This document shows positions 51,421 to 60,868 of a stretch of DNA of 64,000 nucleotides, one piece after another. Positions within the stretch are counted from its first letter, which is position 1. Each line of letters starts with the position of its first letter. A program made the translations under genes and the position numbers. This DNA is from Gemmatimonadota bacterium (GTDB lineage Bacteria; Gemmatimonadota; Gemmatimonadetes; Longimicrobiales; Gaopeijiaceae), in assembly GCA_022823145.1 (NCBI GenBank), contig JAJDXS010000064.1, positions 1 to 64,000 on the forward strand, in the 5' to 3' direction. Below the pieces are notes generated by a model. The model did not search any database. It was not told the origin of the DNA and was given only the letters and a program-made list of their open reading frames with translations.

Positions 51421-54400
51421 ATGCGCAAGGACCATTCCCTGGCCACGACCACCACCCGGGCTGAATCGCCCCACACCTTGCCGGTCGTGACCCGGGCGGT
51501 GGCGTTGTTCGCCCTGGGCGTCGCGATCAGCGGTTGCAAGGACAGCATGACGGAGCCGAAGGTGCCCGAGAGCGAACTCGCAGCCAGGGACAGGGCAGCC
51601 CTGGAGGCGCTCTACAACGCAACGGAGGGCGAAGACTGGGCCCGGCGGGACAACTGGCTGACCGACGCTCCGCTGGGCGAATGGCACGGCGTGGTGACCG
51701 ACAGCGTGGGACAGGTGACGTGGCTGACGCTCCCGGGCAACGGCCTGCAAGGGACGCTGCCATCCAAACTCGGGGATCTTCGCGAGTTGCAGTACCTCGG
51801 GCTCGCGGACAACGAACTGAGGGGACCGGTCCCCGGGCTGCTGGGAGATCTTCCGCAACTCGTCGGCCTGTTCCTGGCCAACAACCGGCTGACGGGTGTC
51901 ATTCCGAGCAGCTTCCGGCAACTGGAGCAACTGAGAGTTCTCGATGTGGGTGGCAACCCGGGTCTCTGCGTCCCGGGAACCGCCGAGTTCGCGGAGTGGG
52001 CCGAGGGGATTCGGCAGGTCATCGGGTTGAGCTGCTCCGAAGCCGACCGCAGAGCACTGGGAGATCTGTTTCGACTGACCGGCGGCAGAGAGTGGAGTAA
52101 TTCGAGCGGGTGGCTCGGTGAAACGGTGCTTGAAGAATGGTTCGGTGTCGAAGTCGATTCGATCGGACGCGTGTTCTCACTGAGTCTTGTCGAAAACGCA
52201 CTCGCCGGCGCGTTGCCGGAGGTCGTGGGCGAGCTGTCCGCTCTCCGGAGGATTGATGTAGCCGGCAACCGTCTGACAGGCGAACTGCCCAGGTCACTGG
52301 CGGATCTTTCGCTGGAAGTGTTCCGATACTCGGATACCCAGCTGTGCGTGCCCCACGATACGGAGTTCCAGGAATGGCTGACGACTGTGGCCGAGCACGA
52401 AGGGACGGGAAGGAACTGCACTCCCGTGGCGGAGCGTGAAGCGCTGATTGCCTTCTACAAGGCCACCGATGGCCCGAACTGGAGGGTCAACGACAACTGG
52501 ATGACCAACGCGCCCATTAGTCAGTGGGCTGGCGTCGAAGTCAACCGCAACGGCCAGGTCACGGAGCTCAGGCTCGGTTTCAACGGAGTCCGAGGCTCCA
52601 TCCCGGCCGTGCTGGGCGACCTTCCCAGCCTCAGGGTACTGGATCTGAGCGGCAATTGGGGTCTCGCGGGACCGATCCCGGAGGAACTCTTTGACCTGTC
52701 CGCGCTGCAGCAACTGTATCTCGACCGAGTCGGGCTCGCCGGTCCGCTGCCGCCTGGAATTGGAGAACTGACCGCACTCCAGAGGTTGACGCTGAGGCGC
52801 ACGGGCCTCGGCGGCCCCATTCCCGCAGAGCTTGGCCAGCTCGTCAATCTCCAGGTGCTCCACATGGCTGACAACGACCTGACTGGCCCGATCCCGAAGG
52901 AGTTGGGGAACCTGAACGATCTGGTCTATCTGGCTCTCTGGAACAACGAACTGACGGGTAGTATTCCCGCCGAATTGGGCAGCCTCACCGAACTCGAGAC
53001 CCTGGGCATCGATCGCAACCGGTTGACTGGAAGCATCCCCGGTGAACTTGGAAGCCTCGTCAATCTCGAAGTGCTGTGGCTCGACGACAACTCTCTGACG
53101 GGACCCATCCCACCGACTCTGGGAGGAATGCGCAGCCTGGAGCGAGTGCATGCGCACGCCAACGATCTGGAAGGTCCTCTACCTGCGGAGCTGGGTGCGT
53201 TGACGGCATTGGAGGAGCTCTTGCTGGGCAACAACGCCGGGCTGTCCGGTCCAATTCCGACGAGCCTGAAGGCGATGACCGAACTCGAGACGTTCAAGGC
53301 GGGGGGCACGGACCTTTGTGCCCCGGCCGATCCGGAGTTGATGGCATGGTTGGAGGGTGTCGAGTTCCAGCGCGTGGCGCGTTGCGGCAGTGCCGGTACT
53401 GCGGTCTATCTGACGCAGGCGGTGCAGTCGCGGGAATTCCCGGTGCCCCTGGTAGCGGGCAGGCCGGCCCTGCTGCGGGTTTTCGTCACTTCGTCCCACG
53501 CAGACGGGGAGCGGATTCCGCCCGTGCGCGCCTCCTTCTACCACGGTGGCGCCCTGTCGCACGTGGCGGAGATCGCAGGCGGCAAGGGGCCGATCCCAAC
53601 CGAAATGGACGAGAGCGGCCTGGAACAATCGGTGAACGCCGAGATACCGGGTGACGTGATCAAGGACGGTCTGGAGATGGTAATCGAGGTCGATCCAGGT
53701 GGCACCCTCGATGCCGGCCTGGGAATCGTCGGCAGGATTCCGGAAACCGGCCGCATTGCCGTGGATGTCCGTGAGATGCCGGACTTCCGGCTGACCGTGA
53801 TTCCGTTCCTGTACGAAGAGAGACCCGATTCGTCCATTCTGGAGATCACTGCGGACATGGCGAACGACCCGGAGGGCAGCGAAATGCTGCTTAACACGCG
53901 GAATCTGCTCCCCATCGGGGCTCTTGACGTCCGGCGGCACGACCCCGTGGTCACCTCCACCAACAACGGCTTCAACCTGCTCATCGAGACCGAAGCGATG
54001 CGGCGCATGGAACGCGGATCGGGCTACTGGATGTCCATGCTCGCGCCGGTCCCCACCGCTGGCCTCCTCGGCGTCGCGCTCGGGATCCCCTCGTGGTCGA
54101 GTTTCTCGGTACCGACTCCCCATACCGTCGCCCACGAGCTTGGGCACAACATGGGCCTCTACCATGCTCCCTGCGGGAACGCGGGAGGACCGGACCAACT
54201 GTTTCCCGATCACAACGGCAGGATCGGGTCATGGGGGTACGATCGGGAGCGGGGCCGGCTGATCAGCCCGTACGCCCCGGACCTGATGTCCTATTGCCGG
54301 GGCGGCTGGATCGGCGACTACCACTTCTCGAACGCCCTTCGCCATCGCCTGGATGCGGAAGGCGGAGCCGCCGCGAACGCTCCGCCGACGCAGACGGCCC

Positions 54401-54843
54401 TGGTTTGGGGCGGGCTGGACTCGGACGGCGACCCGTTCCTCGATCCGGTGTTCATTGTCGATGCCGAGCCGTCGGTACCGCCCCCGGGAAGCGATTTCCG
54501 GCTCCGCGGCAGAACGGCAGATGGCGGCGAGGCGTTCGCACTCACCTTCGACATGCCGGAGATCCTGGACGTCGAAGACGGACGCTCCGCCTTCGTCTTC
54601 ACAGTGCCGGTCACGTGGACGGGTACCCTCGCCAGCATCTCACTGGTGGGCGGCGGCGGGTCGGCGACGCTGGATCAGACGACCGACTCTCCCATGACCA
54701 TCCTGCGTGACCCCGTCACAGGACAGGTCAGGGCGTTTCTGCGCGGGCCGCAGGCAGCTGCGATGATGGTGAACGGTGCCGAGCCGGGAATGGAGACGCT
54801 GTTCAGCCGGGGGATCCCGGACGAGGCCGGTCAGAGGCGCTGA
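51421..54843 (+). CDS. Leucine-rich-repeat lipoprotein with metzincin-type protease domain
   Basis: A 1140-aa protein. The signal ends in lipobox ISGC (Cys about 40). Residues ~50-650 contain three blocks opening like plant LRRNT caps (ALEALYNATEGEDWARRDNW, ALGDLFRLTGGREWSNSSGW, ALIAFYKATDGPNWRVNDNW) followed by plant-type LRRs with the LxGxIPxxLGxLxxL consensus. After residue ~660 a metalloprotease-like part carries HELGHNMGLYH (zinc ligands His905, His909, His915; Glu906), the extended metzincin motif, and a following Met in PDLMSYC (Met-turn candidate). The C-terminal ~130 residues are beta-rich. An exported adhesin-protease is the likely role. It precedes a convergent methyltransferase gene. 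Confidence 0.85.
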   Translation: MRKDHSLATTTTRAESPHTLPVVTRAVALFALGVAISGCKDSMTEPKVPESELAARDRAALEALYNATEGEDWARRDNWLTDAPLGEWHGVVTDSVGQVTWLTLPGNGLQGTLPSKLGDLRELQYLGLADNELRGPVPGLLGDLPQLVGLFLANNRLTGVIPSSFRQLEQLRVLDVGGNPGLCVPGTAEFAEWAEGIRQVIGLSCSEADRRALGDLFRLTGGREWSNSSGWLGETVLEEWFGVEVDSIGRVFSLSLVENALAGALPEVVGELSALRRIDVAGNRLTGELPRSLADLSLEVFRYSDTQLCVPHDTEFQEWLTTVAEHEGTGRNCTPVAEREALIAFYKATDGPNWRVNDNWMTNAPISQWAGVEVNRNGQVTELRLGFNGVRGSIPAVLGDLPSLRVLDLSGNWGLAGPIPEELFDLSALQQLYLDRVGLAGPLPPGIGELTALQRLTLRRTGLGGPIPAELGQLVNLQVLHMADNDLTGPIPKELGNLNDLVYLALWNNELTGSIPAELGSLTELETLGIDRNRLTGSIPGELGSLVNLEVLWLDDNSLTGPIPPTLGGMRSLERVHAHANDLEGPLPAELGALTALEELLLGNNAGLSGPIPTSLKAMTELETFKAGGTDLCAPADPELMAWLEGVEFQRVARCGSAGTAVYLTQAVQSREFPVPLVAGRPALLRVFVTSSHADGERIPPVRASFYHGGALSHVAEIAGGKGPIPTEMDESGLEQSVNAEIPGDVIKDGLEMVIEVDPGGTLDAGLGIVGRIPETGRIAVDVREMPDFRLTVIPFLYEERPDSSILEITADMANDPEGSEMLLNTRNLLPIGALDVRRHDPVVTSTNNGFNLLIETEAMRRMERGSGYWMSMLAPVPTAGLLGVALGIPSWSSFSVPTPHTVAHELGHNMGLYHAPCGNAGGPDQLFPDHNGRIGSWGYDRERGRLISPYAPDLMSYCRGGWIGDYHFSNALRHRLDAEGGAAANAPPTQTALVWGGLDSDGDPFLDPVFIVDAEPSVPPPGSDFRLRGRTADGGEAFALTFDMPEILDVEDGRSAFVFTVPVTWTGTLASISLVGGGGSATLDQTTDSPMTILRDPVTGQVRAFLRGPQAAAMMVNGAEPGMETLFSRGIPDEAGQRR

Positions 54844-54852
54844 AAGCTATCG

Positions 54853-55692
54853 CTACGTCCTCTCCAGGACACAATACCGGTATAGCTTGAGCGTCTCGCG
54901 CCAGTCCTCGGGATAGGCCGAGACCACCCCGCCCTGCCCGAATTCGTCGGCGAGACCCGCGAACGTGCCGTTTTCGGCAACCGTCAGCGGGGTTTCCTTC
55001 TCGAAGACCGACAGATCGGCGAATCCGGTTGGAAAGGAAGCACCCATCGCGCGCTCCACTCCTTCGAGCCGCTCGAGGTCCGCGTCGGTCTCGAACTCGC
55101 GGTTCTGCAGGTCGACGGCGAAGTAGTCGAAGGCGATGCGGAACGACGACATGGCGCCGGCCAGCCGGTTGAGGAACGGCATGATGCTCTCGGGGGGCAG
55201 GTACATGGTGTTGCCCTCCCAGACGATCAGCGTGGGTGCCGCCGGATCGAAGCCGAGTTCCGTGAGGCCGCCAGGGACATCCGCGTCGAGGTAGTTGGCG
55301 AAGAGCGAGGGTGGCTGGAGGAGCCCGCCCCGCTCCAGCACCACGCGCTTGAACTCGAGCACGGCCTTCTGGTCGACCTCGAAGAAGGCCACCTCGGGAC
55401 TGCCGTACCTGTGGGCGCGCATGTCGAACCCGCCGCCGAGCAGTACGACCTGGCGCGCACCGGCCGCGACTCCCCGCTCGACGAAGCGGTTGAAGTAGCG
55501 GGTGCGGAAGCGGACCATGGTCGTCGACGGTGGAAAGACGATGTCCAGTTGCCGCGCGGCTCCCTGTGCGCGCTCGTTCGAGAACCATTGGGCGTAGGGG
55601 TCGCTGAACAGCGGCTCGGGCTTCTCGTCCTCCAGTGCGCGGATGGACGCGATGACGAAAGCGGTCGCCCCGATCTCGTTGATGTCGATCAT
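54853..55692 (-). CDS. LCMT/PPM1-like SAM-dependent methyltransferase (TIGR00027-like)
   Basis: A 279-aa protein with SDPYAQWF, FRTRYFNRFVERGVAAG, motif I VVLLGGGFDMRAHR, acidic FFEVDQKAVLEFKR and IVWEGNTMYLPPESI, all marks of the leucine-carboxyl-methyltransferase-like family common in actinobacteria. Substrate unknown. ATG 55692 has GAGGAGAGAG directly upstream. It follows the collapsed duplicate (55690-55808) and the DMT exporter on the same strand. Confidence 0.85.
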   Translation of the reverse strand: MIDINEIGATAFVIASIRALEDEKPEPLFSDPYAQWFSNERAQGAARQLDIVFPPSTTMVRFRTRYFNRFVERGVAAGARQVVLLGGGFDMRAHRYGSPEVAFFEVDQKAVLEFKRVVLERGGLLQPPSLFANYLDADVPGGLTELGFDPAAPTLIVWEGNTMYLPPESIMPFLNRLAGAMSSFRIAFDYFAVDLQNREFETDADLERLEGVERAMGASFPTGFADLSVFEKETPLTVAENGTFAGLADEFGQGGVVSAYPEDWRETLKLYRYCVLERT

Positions 55693-55808
55693 CTCTCTCC
55701 TCTTTTCGAGCACACGGTAACGGAATGCTCCCAGTGAATCCCGGAACCCTTCCGGGTAGGCGTCGATATGACGAAAGCGGTCGTGTCCAGCTGGTTGATG
55801 CGGGTCAT
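55690..55808 (-). pseudogene. Collapsed duplicate of the methyltransferase gene
   Basis: From ATG 55808 (overlapping the exporter stop, ATGA) the DNA reads MTRINQLDTTAFVIS, matching the start MIDINEIGATAFVIAS of the methyltransferase. In the next frame it passes straight to DAYPEGFRDSLGAFRYRVLEKR, matching the end AYPEDWRETLKLYRYCVLER. So nearly all of a second tandem methyltransferase gene was deleted, leaving about 15 codons of the beginning joined to about 22 of the end. The remaining copy starts directly behind. Confidence 0.8.
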
Positions 55809-56731
55809 TGGCGAGCCGGTCGCCTCCCGGGAGAGCGACGGGCCGCCACCACCCCCGAGAGGATGACTCCGGCGCCGATCAACTGCTGCGCAGAGGGTGT
55901 CTCGGCCAGCCACAGCCAGGCGCTGATAAGCGCGATGACTGGGACGAGGTTCTGATAGACCGATGTACGATTCTGGCCGATCACGCGCACGCCGCGGTAC
56001 CACAGCAGATATGCGATCCCGATCGCGAAGACGCCCGCGTAGACGACGCCGAACCAGACCCTGAGGGAAACCGCGGTCCAGTCCATGCGAACCAGCTCGG
56101 GCACGCCGGCGAGCACGATGAACGGGAGGCCGGCCCACAGCGTCCACGCTGTCACGTGAAGCGCGCCGCGGCGCCGTACCATCCGGTGCGCCAGGACGGT
56201 GTAGGCTGCCCACGAGACCGCAGCGCTCAGGACGAAGAAGTCCCCGAGGCGGGCCGTTCCCATCTGCTGGGCGCCGCCGGTGATGAGAATCACCATGCCC
56301 GCGATGGTGGTCAGAACGCCCCCGATGATCGCGGGGTTGAGCCGTTCCCGCCCCATGGCGAAGGAGATCACCAGCACCCACACCGGGCTCGTGGAGAGGA
56401 GGAGGGCGGCGTTGCCGGTCAGCGTCCAGTCCAGCCCGAAGATGAACCCGATCTGGAAGAGAACGTGGCCGATGATGGCCAGCAGCACGACGATCCCCCA
56501 GTCCTTGCGCCTCGGGAGCAGCTGCCGTCCGGTGCCGCGGACGAGCAGCCACACCGCGACAGCCGCGCAGGAGAAGCGCAGGGCGTTGAACGCGAGCGGT
56601 TCGATTTCAGTGAGCGCGGCCTTCACCACCGTGAAGTTGAGCCCCCAGATGGTGGCGACCCCGACAAGACCGAGGTCGACCAGCAACGTGTTGGGCCGAC
56701 GCCTAGCGGCCGAGTTCTGCGAAGGTCGCAT
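55805..56731 (-). CDS. EamA/DMT-family transporter
   Basis: A 308-aa protein with ten hydrophobic segments in two EamA repeats (first starting VGVATIWGLNFTVVKAAL, second with FFVLSAAVSWAAYTVLAHRM, then QNRTSVYQNLVPVIALISAWLWLAE). DMT proteins export metabolites or import small compounds. Its start lies 29 bases inside the end of the fused beta-lactamase/VanX gene. The next downstream start codon overlaps its stop, indicating tight co-translation in the operon 59177 to 54853. Confidence 0.9.
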   Translation of the reverse strand: MRPSQNSAARRRPNTLLVDLGLVGVATIWGLNFTVVKAALTEIEPLAFNALRFSCAAVAVWLLVRGTGRQLLPRRKDWGIVVLLAIIGHVLFQIGFIFGLDWTLTGNAALLLSTSPVWVLVISFAMGRERLNPAIIGGVLTTIAGMVILITGGAQQMGTARLGDFFVLSAAVSWAAYTVLAHRMVRRRGALHVTAWTLWAGLPFIVLAGVPELVRMDWTAVSLRVWFGVVYAGVFAIGIAYLLWYRGVRVIGQNRTSVYQNLVPVIALISAWLWLAETPSAQQLIGAGVILSGVVAARRSPGRRPARQ

Positions 56732-59177
56732 TCTGCAGCGCGTATTCGCGCCAGTCTTCGTGGTCGAAGTGCCACCACTCGGCTTCGTAGACCGTAAATC
56801 CCTCGGCCTCCATCGCCCGGCGCAGGATCTCGCGCTGCCAGCGCTGGCGCGAGGTGCCGCCCGGGTAGTCGGGGAAGGACCGCGGCGAGAATTCGTCGTA
56901 GGTACCCACCATGTCGGCCGGCCGGCCGGTTTCGAGGTCGTAGAGGTTCAGGTCGATCGCCGAGCCGCGGTTGTGACGCGAACCGCTCGCCGGGTCAGCC
57001 ACGAAGATCTTCTGCGACTCGGGCGTGGCGTCGAAGAACATCTTCGTGACGTACCAGGGGCGGTAGCCGTCGTGCAGAAGCAGGCCGTAGCCGTGTTGCG
57101 CGAGGGCGCGGTGGGCGCGGGCGACGCCCTCGGCGGCGGGTTGCTGGAGGAATACGCGGGGTTCGTCGTAGAAGACCGACGACATGAAGTTGTTGGTCGT
57201 CGCGTAGCGCACATCGAGGCGGATCCCCGGCTCGATGGTCGTGACCTCGACCAGCTCGGAATCGCGGAACGGTCCCGTTTCGGCGGGGGGCGACGCGGCG
57301 AGTGCCTCGGCGCGCAACTCGGCGACCGGGCGCACCGGATCGATGCGGAAGGTGCCCCCGGCTTCGGTGCCCACGTCCCGGCGCGCGAAGACGACCGAGG
57401 CGGCCTCGACGGATCTCGCCCGGTCGGCCGCGTCCCGCGAGAACACGAGTTGCTCGCCGTGGTAGAGGCCCCAGTCGGGGAAGGCGTAGATGTCGCGTGA
57501 GATCTCGTCGAGCGGGTAGAGGTAGAACCACTCGATCAGCGCGTAGAGCCGGCCGTGCCATTCGAGGATGTACAGCACGTTGTGCTCCCAGCCGTATTCG
57601 CCGATGAGGCCGTTGAAGTGGGCCGGCGCGAGCGGAGGGCGGCCGGACGGGGGCTGGCGGGGCAGGGTGGCGCCGGGCTCTCTGTCGGGGCCGAGGGGGA
57701 CGAGGGTGGACGGGGTGGCCGCGAGGAAGCGCTGGCCGTATTCGAGGCGGTCGTCCACGATGAGGGTGTCGCCGCGCGAACGGATCTCGATGGTCGCACC
57801 GCCGCGCACCGAGGTCATGAAGAGGCGGCCGTTCCGGTGGTCGAGGTCGAGGGCGTCGCCGTCCGTGCCATAGGTGCCTTCCAGCGCGAGGGCGCGGGCC
57901 GGGGGCAGCGGATCGGTGCCGGGGGGGATGGGCGGCAGCGGTTCGCCGTCCCGAGCTGCAAGCATGAACTCCAGCGCCGCATCCGCGATCCGGCTGGTGA
58001 CGGTGTTGGTCCCGTCCACCGCCGATACCACAACGACGCCGATCCGGGAGTCGGGCAGGAAGGCGAGCTGGGTGGAGAAGCCGTAGATGGCGCCTCCGTG
58101 ACCGAGCCAGTGCTGCCCGAACCTCTCGTCCACGGCGAAACCGAGGCCGTACCCGGCGGTCGCACCGGGATCGGCGAACTGTGGCTCCCACATCGATTCG
58201 AGCGTCTCGGCTTCGAGCAGCCGACCCTGGGCGCTTTCAGCGGCGTCGCCGCCGGCCTCCGCGCCCTCATCCGCCAACTCGCCGCGTCGGAACATCACCC
58301 CCATGAAACGCGCAAGGTCGAGCACGGTCGAGTACATGCTTCCCGCGGGCGCCATACCCAGCTCGAAGGTCGGCGCATCGAAGAGGCCGCGATCGAACCC
58401 CCACATGTACGCCTGCGCAAGGTCGTCCACGATGGCGGGTTCCGGCGCGAAGGCGCTGCTCGTCATCCCGATGGGATCGAGAACCGCACGCTTGACGTAG
58501 TCAGCGAAAGGCATGGACTGCGTGACTTCGAGTGTGTAGCCGACCACGGCAATTCCGGCGTTCGAGTACTTCGTGCGCGTTTCCGGTTCGTAGATCTGCG
58601 GCGTTCCTTCAAGGCTGGCCACGGTGGCGCCAAGGCTCGCCCCGGCGTCGTCGAAGTAGTTGCCGGCCGGAGGCTCGCGGATCAGCCCGGAGCGATGCGA
58701 CATGAGCTGGCGCAGCGTGATCGGGATGCCCGAGCGGTTGTCGGGTGCGAAGTCGGGGACGTAGTCGCGCACGGGGGCGTCGATGTCGATCTCCCCCCGC
58801 TCGACGAGCTGCATGACCGCAATGTCGGTGAACAGCTTCGAGACTGAACCCACCCGGTACACCGTCTCGGCGGTCGCGGGGACGCCGGGTTCCTGTTCGC
58901 CGAAGCCCTCCGCCCAGACGACACCCCGGTCGTCGACGAGCGCGATCGACACCGCCGCGAGGTCCTTTTGCGCGCGTTCGCGCTCGATCATCGTGGAAAG
59001 CGCGGCCGCTACTTCGCCGTAGCCGCCCTCCAGGCCGACGGTGGATGAGCCTTCGTCCGGCGCTTCAGCGCATGCCAGGAGAAGGAGCGGGAGCAGCGAG
59101 AAGGACAGGAACTTCACGCAGGCGCGACGGGTCAGGCCAACCCCGTCTTTGCGTAACAGTCGTCCGGCGAGGCTCAT
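56703..59177 (-). CDS. Lipoprotein fusion: beta-lactamase-fold serine hydrolase plus VanX-like D,D-dipeptidase
   Basis: An 824-aa protein with lipobox LLLLAC (Cys36). Residues ~50-430 are a class C beta-lactamase/PBP4-type serine hydrolase: SVSK (Ser111, Lys114), KYSNAG as the Tyr-x-Asn motif and LGHGGA as the third box. Residues ~440-630 are a beta-rich linker. Residues ~640-824 are an M15D domain with DGYRPW, the zinc motif SRHNRGSAIDLNLYD and EWWHFDHEDW, the VanX/DdpX signature. VanX-type enzymes cleave D-Ala-D-Ala dipeptide; the serine domain may act on peptidoglycan stems or related esters. ATG 59177 starts the signal. It heads the exporter/methyltransferase operon. Confidence 0.85.
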   Translation of the reverse strand: MSLAGRLLRKDGVGLTRRACVKFLSFSLLPLLLLACAEAPDEGSSTVGLEGGYGEVAAALSTMIERERAQKDLAAVSIALVDDRGVVWAEGFGEQEPGVPATAETVYRVGSVSKLFTDIAVMQLVERGEIDIDAPVRDYVPDFAPDNRSGIPITLRQLMSHRSGLIREPPAGNYFDDAGASLGATVASLEGTPQIYEPETRTKYSNAGIAVVGYTLEVTQSMPFADYVKRAVLDPIGMTSSAFAPEPAIVDDLAQAYMWGFDRGLFDAPTFELGMAPAGSMYSTVLDLARFMGVMFRRGELADEGAEAGGDAAESAQGRLLEAETLESMWEPQFADPGATAGYGLGFAVDERFGQHWLGHGGAIYGFSTQLAFLPDSRIGVVVVSAVDGTNTVTSRIADAALEFMLAARDGEPLPPIPPGTDPLPPARALALEGTYGTDGDALDLDHRNGRLFMTSVRGGATIEIRSRGDTLIVDDRLEYGQRFLAATPSTLVPLGPDREPGATLPRQPPSGRPPLAPAHFNGLIGEYGWEHNVLYILEWHGRLYALIEWFYLYPLDEISRDIYAFPDWGLYHGEQLVFSRDAADRARSVEAASVVFARRDVGTEAGGTFRIDPVRPVAELRAEALAASPPAETGPFRDSELVEVTTIEPGIRLDVRYATTNNFMSSVFYDEPRVFLQQPAAEGVARAHRALAQHGYGLLLHDGYRPWYVTKMFFDATPESQKIFVADPASGSRHNRGSAIDLNLYDLETGRPADMVGTYDEFSPRSFPDYPGGTSRQRWQREILRRAMEAEGFTVYEAEWWHFDHEDWREYALQNATFAELGR

Positions 59178-59233
59178 CCGCTCACTCCTGTCAAAACCCG
59201 GACAAAACGCCGACAGCGCGGGTACCGACGGCG

Positions 59234-60868
59234 TCAGTGCCAGCGCAGTGGGCTCGACTCCACTTTGTAGAGAATGTAATCGCGCAGCGTGTGCACGGTG
59301 TCGAGTTCGACGTAGGGAACCGTCACGACTCCCGAGGACAGTTGCACTTCGAGGGTGGCCAGGCCCCTGCGACGCTGCAGCGGGGACTGTTTCACGGACA
59401 CGCCCTGGGACTTGCGGAACAGGAAGGCGTCGACTCTGGCACCGAGGAATCCCTTGCGGCTTGCCAGCCCCTCGTCGTCGTGCAGGTAGCCCCGCCGGCG
59501 CCAGCTCAGCAGGGCGACCAGCGATGCGGCCGTGGCTGCGGCCAGGCAATAGGTGCCAAACGGGACGCTCAGGATTGTCGCCGGGGTCCCGCGGAGCAGG
59601 AGGAAGATGGTACCGGCGACGATGGGAACCACGCTCATCCGAAGGGTCAGGGCACGGATGTAGTAAGGTGATACGCGGACGAATCGCGGGCTTCCGGGCA
59701 GAAGCGTGATTTCAGTGGCCTCCCGCCCGAACACCTGGCCGCGCAGCGATTCCGCCGTGGATCCCTCGAGCAGGGGAACAGTCAGGTTCTCGGCAAACTC
59801 CACATTGGCCGGGCCCTCGCTGCCAGGCATCTGGATCGCTCCCGCCGGTAGAGCCGAGAAGCGAAATCGCCCGAACCAGCGCAGAATCAGGTTCTGGGCA
59901 AGGGTGAGCTGCTGAATCTTGGCGGTCTCGACCACGACTCCCTTCTGCGTCAGGAGTCCGCCCCGCGAGCGGAACGCGGTGCCCCGCCGCCACAGCGTGT
60001 AGTCGTAGTGACGCAGGAACGCGCCGATCACGACCGCCGTGACCAGCACCAGCGCGATCGAGAGGAAAAGAACCAGCACGGCGATCACCTGCGCCACCGC
60101 CGCGAGCCCGGTGATGCCGGACCACACCGCGTCCACGATTCCCACGATCATGTCCTGAAACGGCTCGGCGACCTGCGCGAGTGCTGCCAGAGCCCCGGCG
60201 AGCACGAGAGCCTTGCGGTCGGCGAGACCGATGCGCAGCATGTCGGCGCCGGTGAGCTTGAGAAGCAGCCGATCGGCGGCGGCCGGGGTTTCGGCTACAA
60301 TGCGAGCCCGGTTCAGGGCCTCGGCGGGATCTCTGTCCCCGAGCTGGTCCCGGTCGTCCTCGCCCGTGCGTCGAGAGGCGCGTGCGTCCTTGCGGCTGCG
60401 GTCGACGCGGGTGCGCAGCCAGTCGGCAAGTTCGGTCCCGACTGCGGGGAGCCGCCCTTCGGCCACGATGGTTCCCGCCGTGTCGAGACGCACGGTGACC
60501 AGACCAAGCACGCGGTCCACCAAGGACCGCTCGACGTTGATGCCCTGCACGCGGTCGAAGGGAAGGTCGAGCGCGGTTCGCTTGATGAAGCCCTGGCGGA
60601 TGAGGACCCTGTCGTCTTCGATCCTGAACCGGAAGAACCAGTACCTGAGCAGGGCGACGCCGCCGATCGCGAACAGGATGAGGAGTATCGCAAGACCGAC
60701 CGAGCCCCCCCGTGAGGCGAAGTCGAAGCGTGTGAGGTAAGCGATGGCGCCGAAGGAGGCCACCAGCTGGATGTAGCTTCGGGCGATGGTCCGGATGGTG
60801 GCGCCGAGAAAGAAGACGATCGCGAACGGAGACGTGCGCCTCCAGACGCCGAAGTCAGGCTGGTTCAC
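59234..60868 (-). CDS. Membrane protein with bacterial PH domains (YdbT-like)
   Basis: A 544-aa protein with several hydrophobic segments and three bPH2 (DUF304/YdbS-YdbT) modules. The first contains RFRIEDDRVLIRQGFIKRTALDLPFDRVQGINVERSLVDRVLGLVTVRLDTAG. The second has YTLWRRGTAFRSRGGLLTQKGVVVETAKIQQL. The third has ASRKGFLGARVDAFLFRKSQGVSVKQSPLQRRRGLATLEVQLSSGVVTVPYV. GTG 60868 overlaps the end of the YdbS-like gene, which is typical of the ydbST pair. The biochemical function is unknown. Confidence 0.8.
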   Translation of the reverse strand: MNQPDFGVWRRTSPFAIVFFLGATIRTIARSYIQLVASFGAIAYLTRFDFASRGGSVGLAILLILFAIGGVALLRYWFFRFRIEDDRVLIRQGFIKRTALDLPFDRVQGINVERSLVDRVLGLVTVRLDTAGTIVAEGRLPAVGTELADWLRTRVDRSRKDARASRRTGEDDRDQLGDRDPAEALNRARIVAETPAAADRLLLKLTGADMLRIGLADRKALVLAGALAALAQVAEPFQDMIVGIVDAVWSGITGLAAVAQVIAVLVLFLSIALVLVTAVVIGAFLRHYDYTLWRRGTAFRSRGGLLTQKGVVVETAKIQQLTLAQNLILRWFGRFRFSALPAGAIQMPGSEGPANVEFAENLTVPLLEGSTAESLRGQVFGREATEITLLPGSPRFVRVSPYYIRALTLRMSVVPIVAGTIFLLLRGTPATILSVPFGTYCLAAATAASLVALLSWRRRGYLHDDEGLASRKGFLGARVDAFLFRKSQGVSVKQSPLQRRRGLATLEVQLSSGVVTVPYVELDTVHTLRDYILYKVESSPLRWH

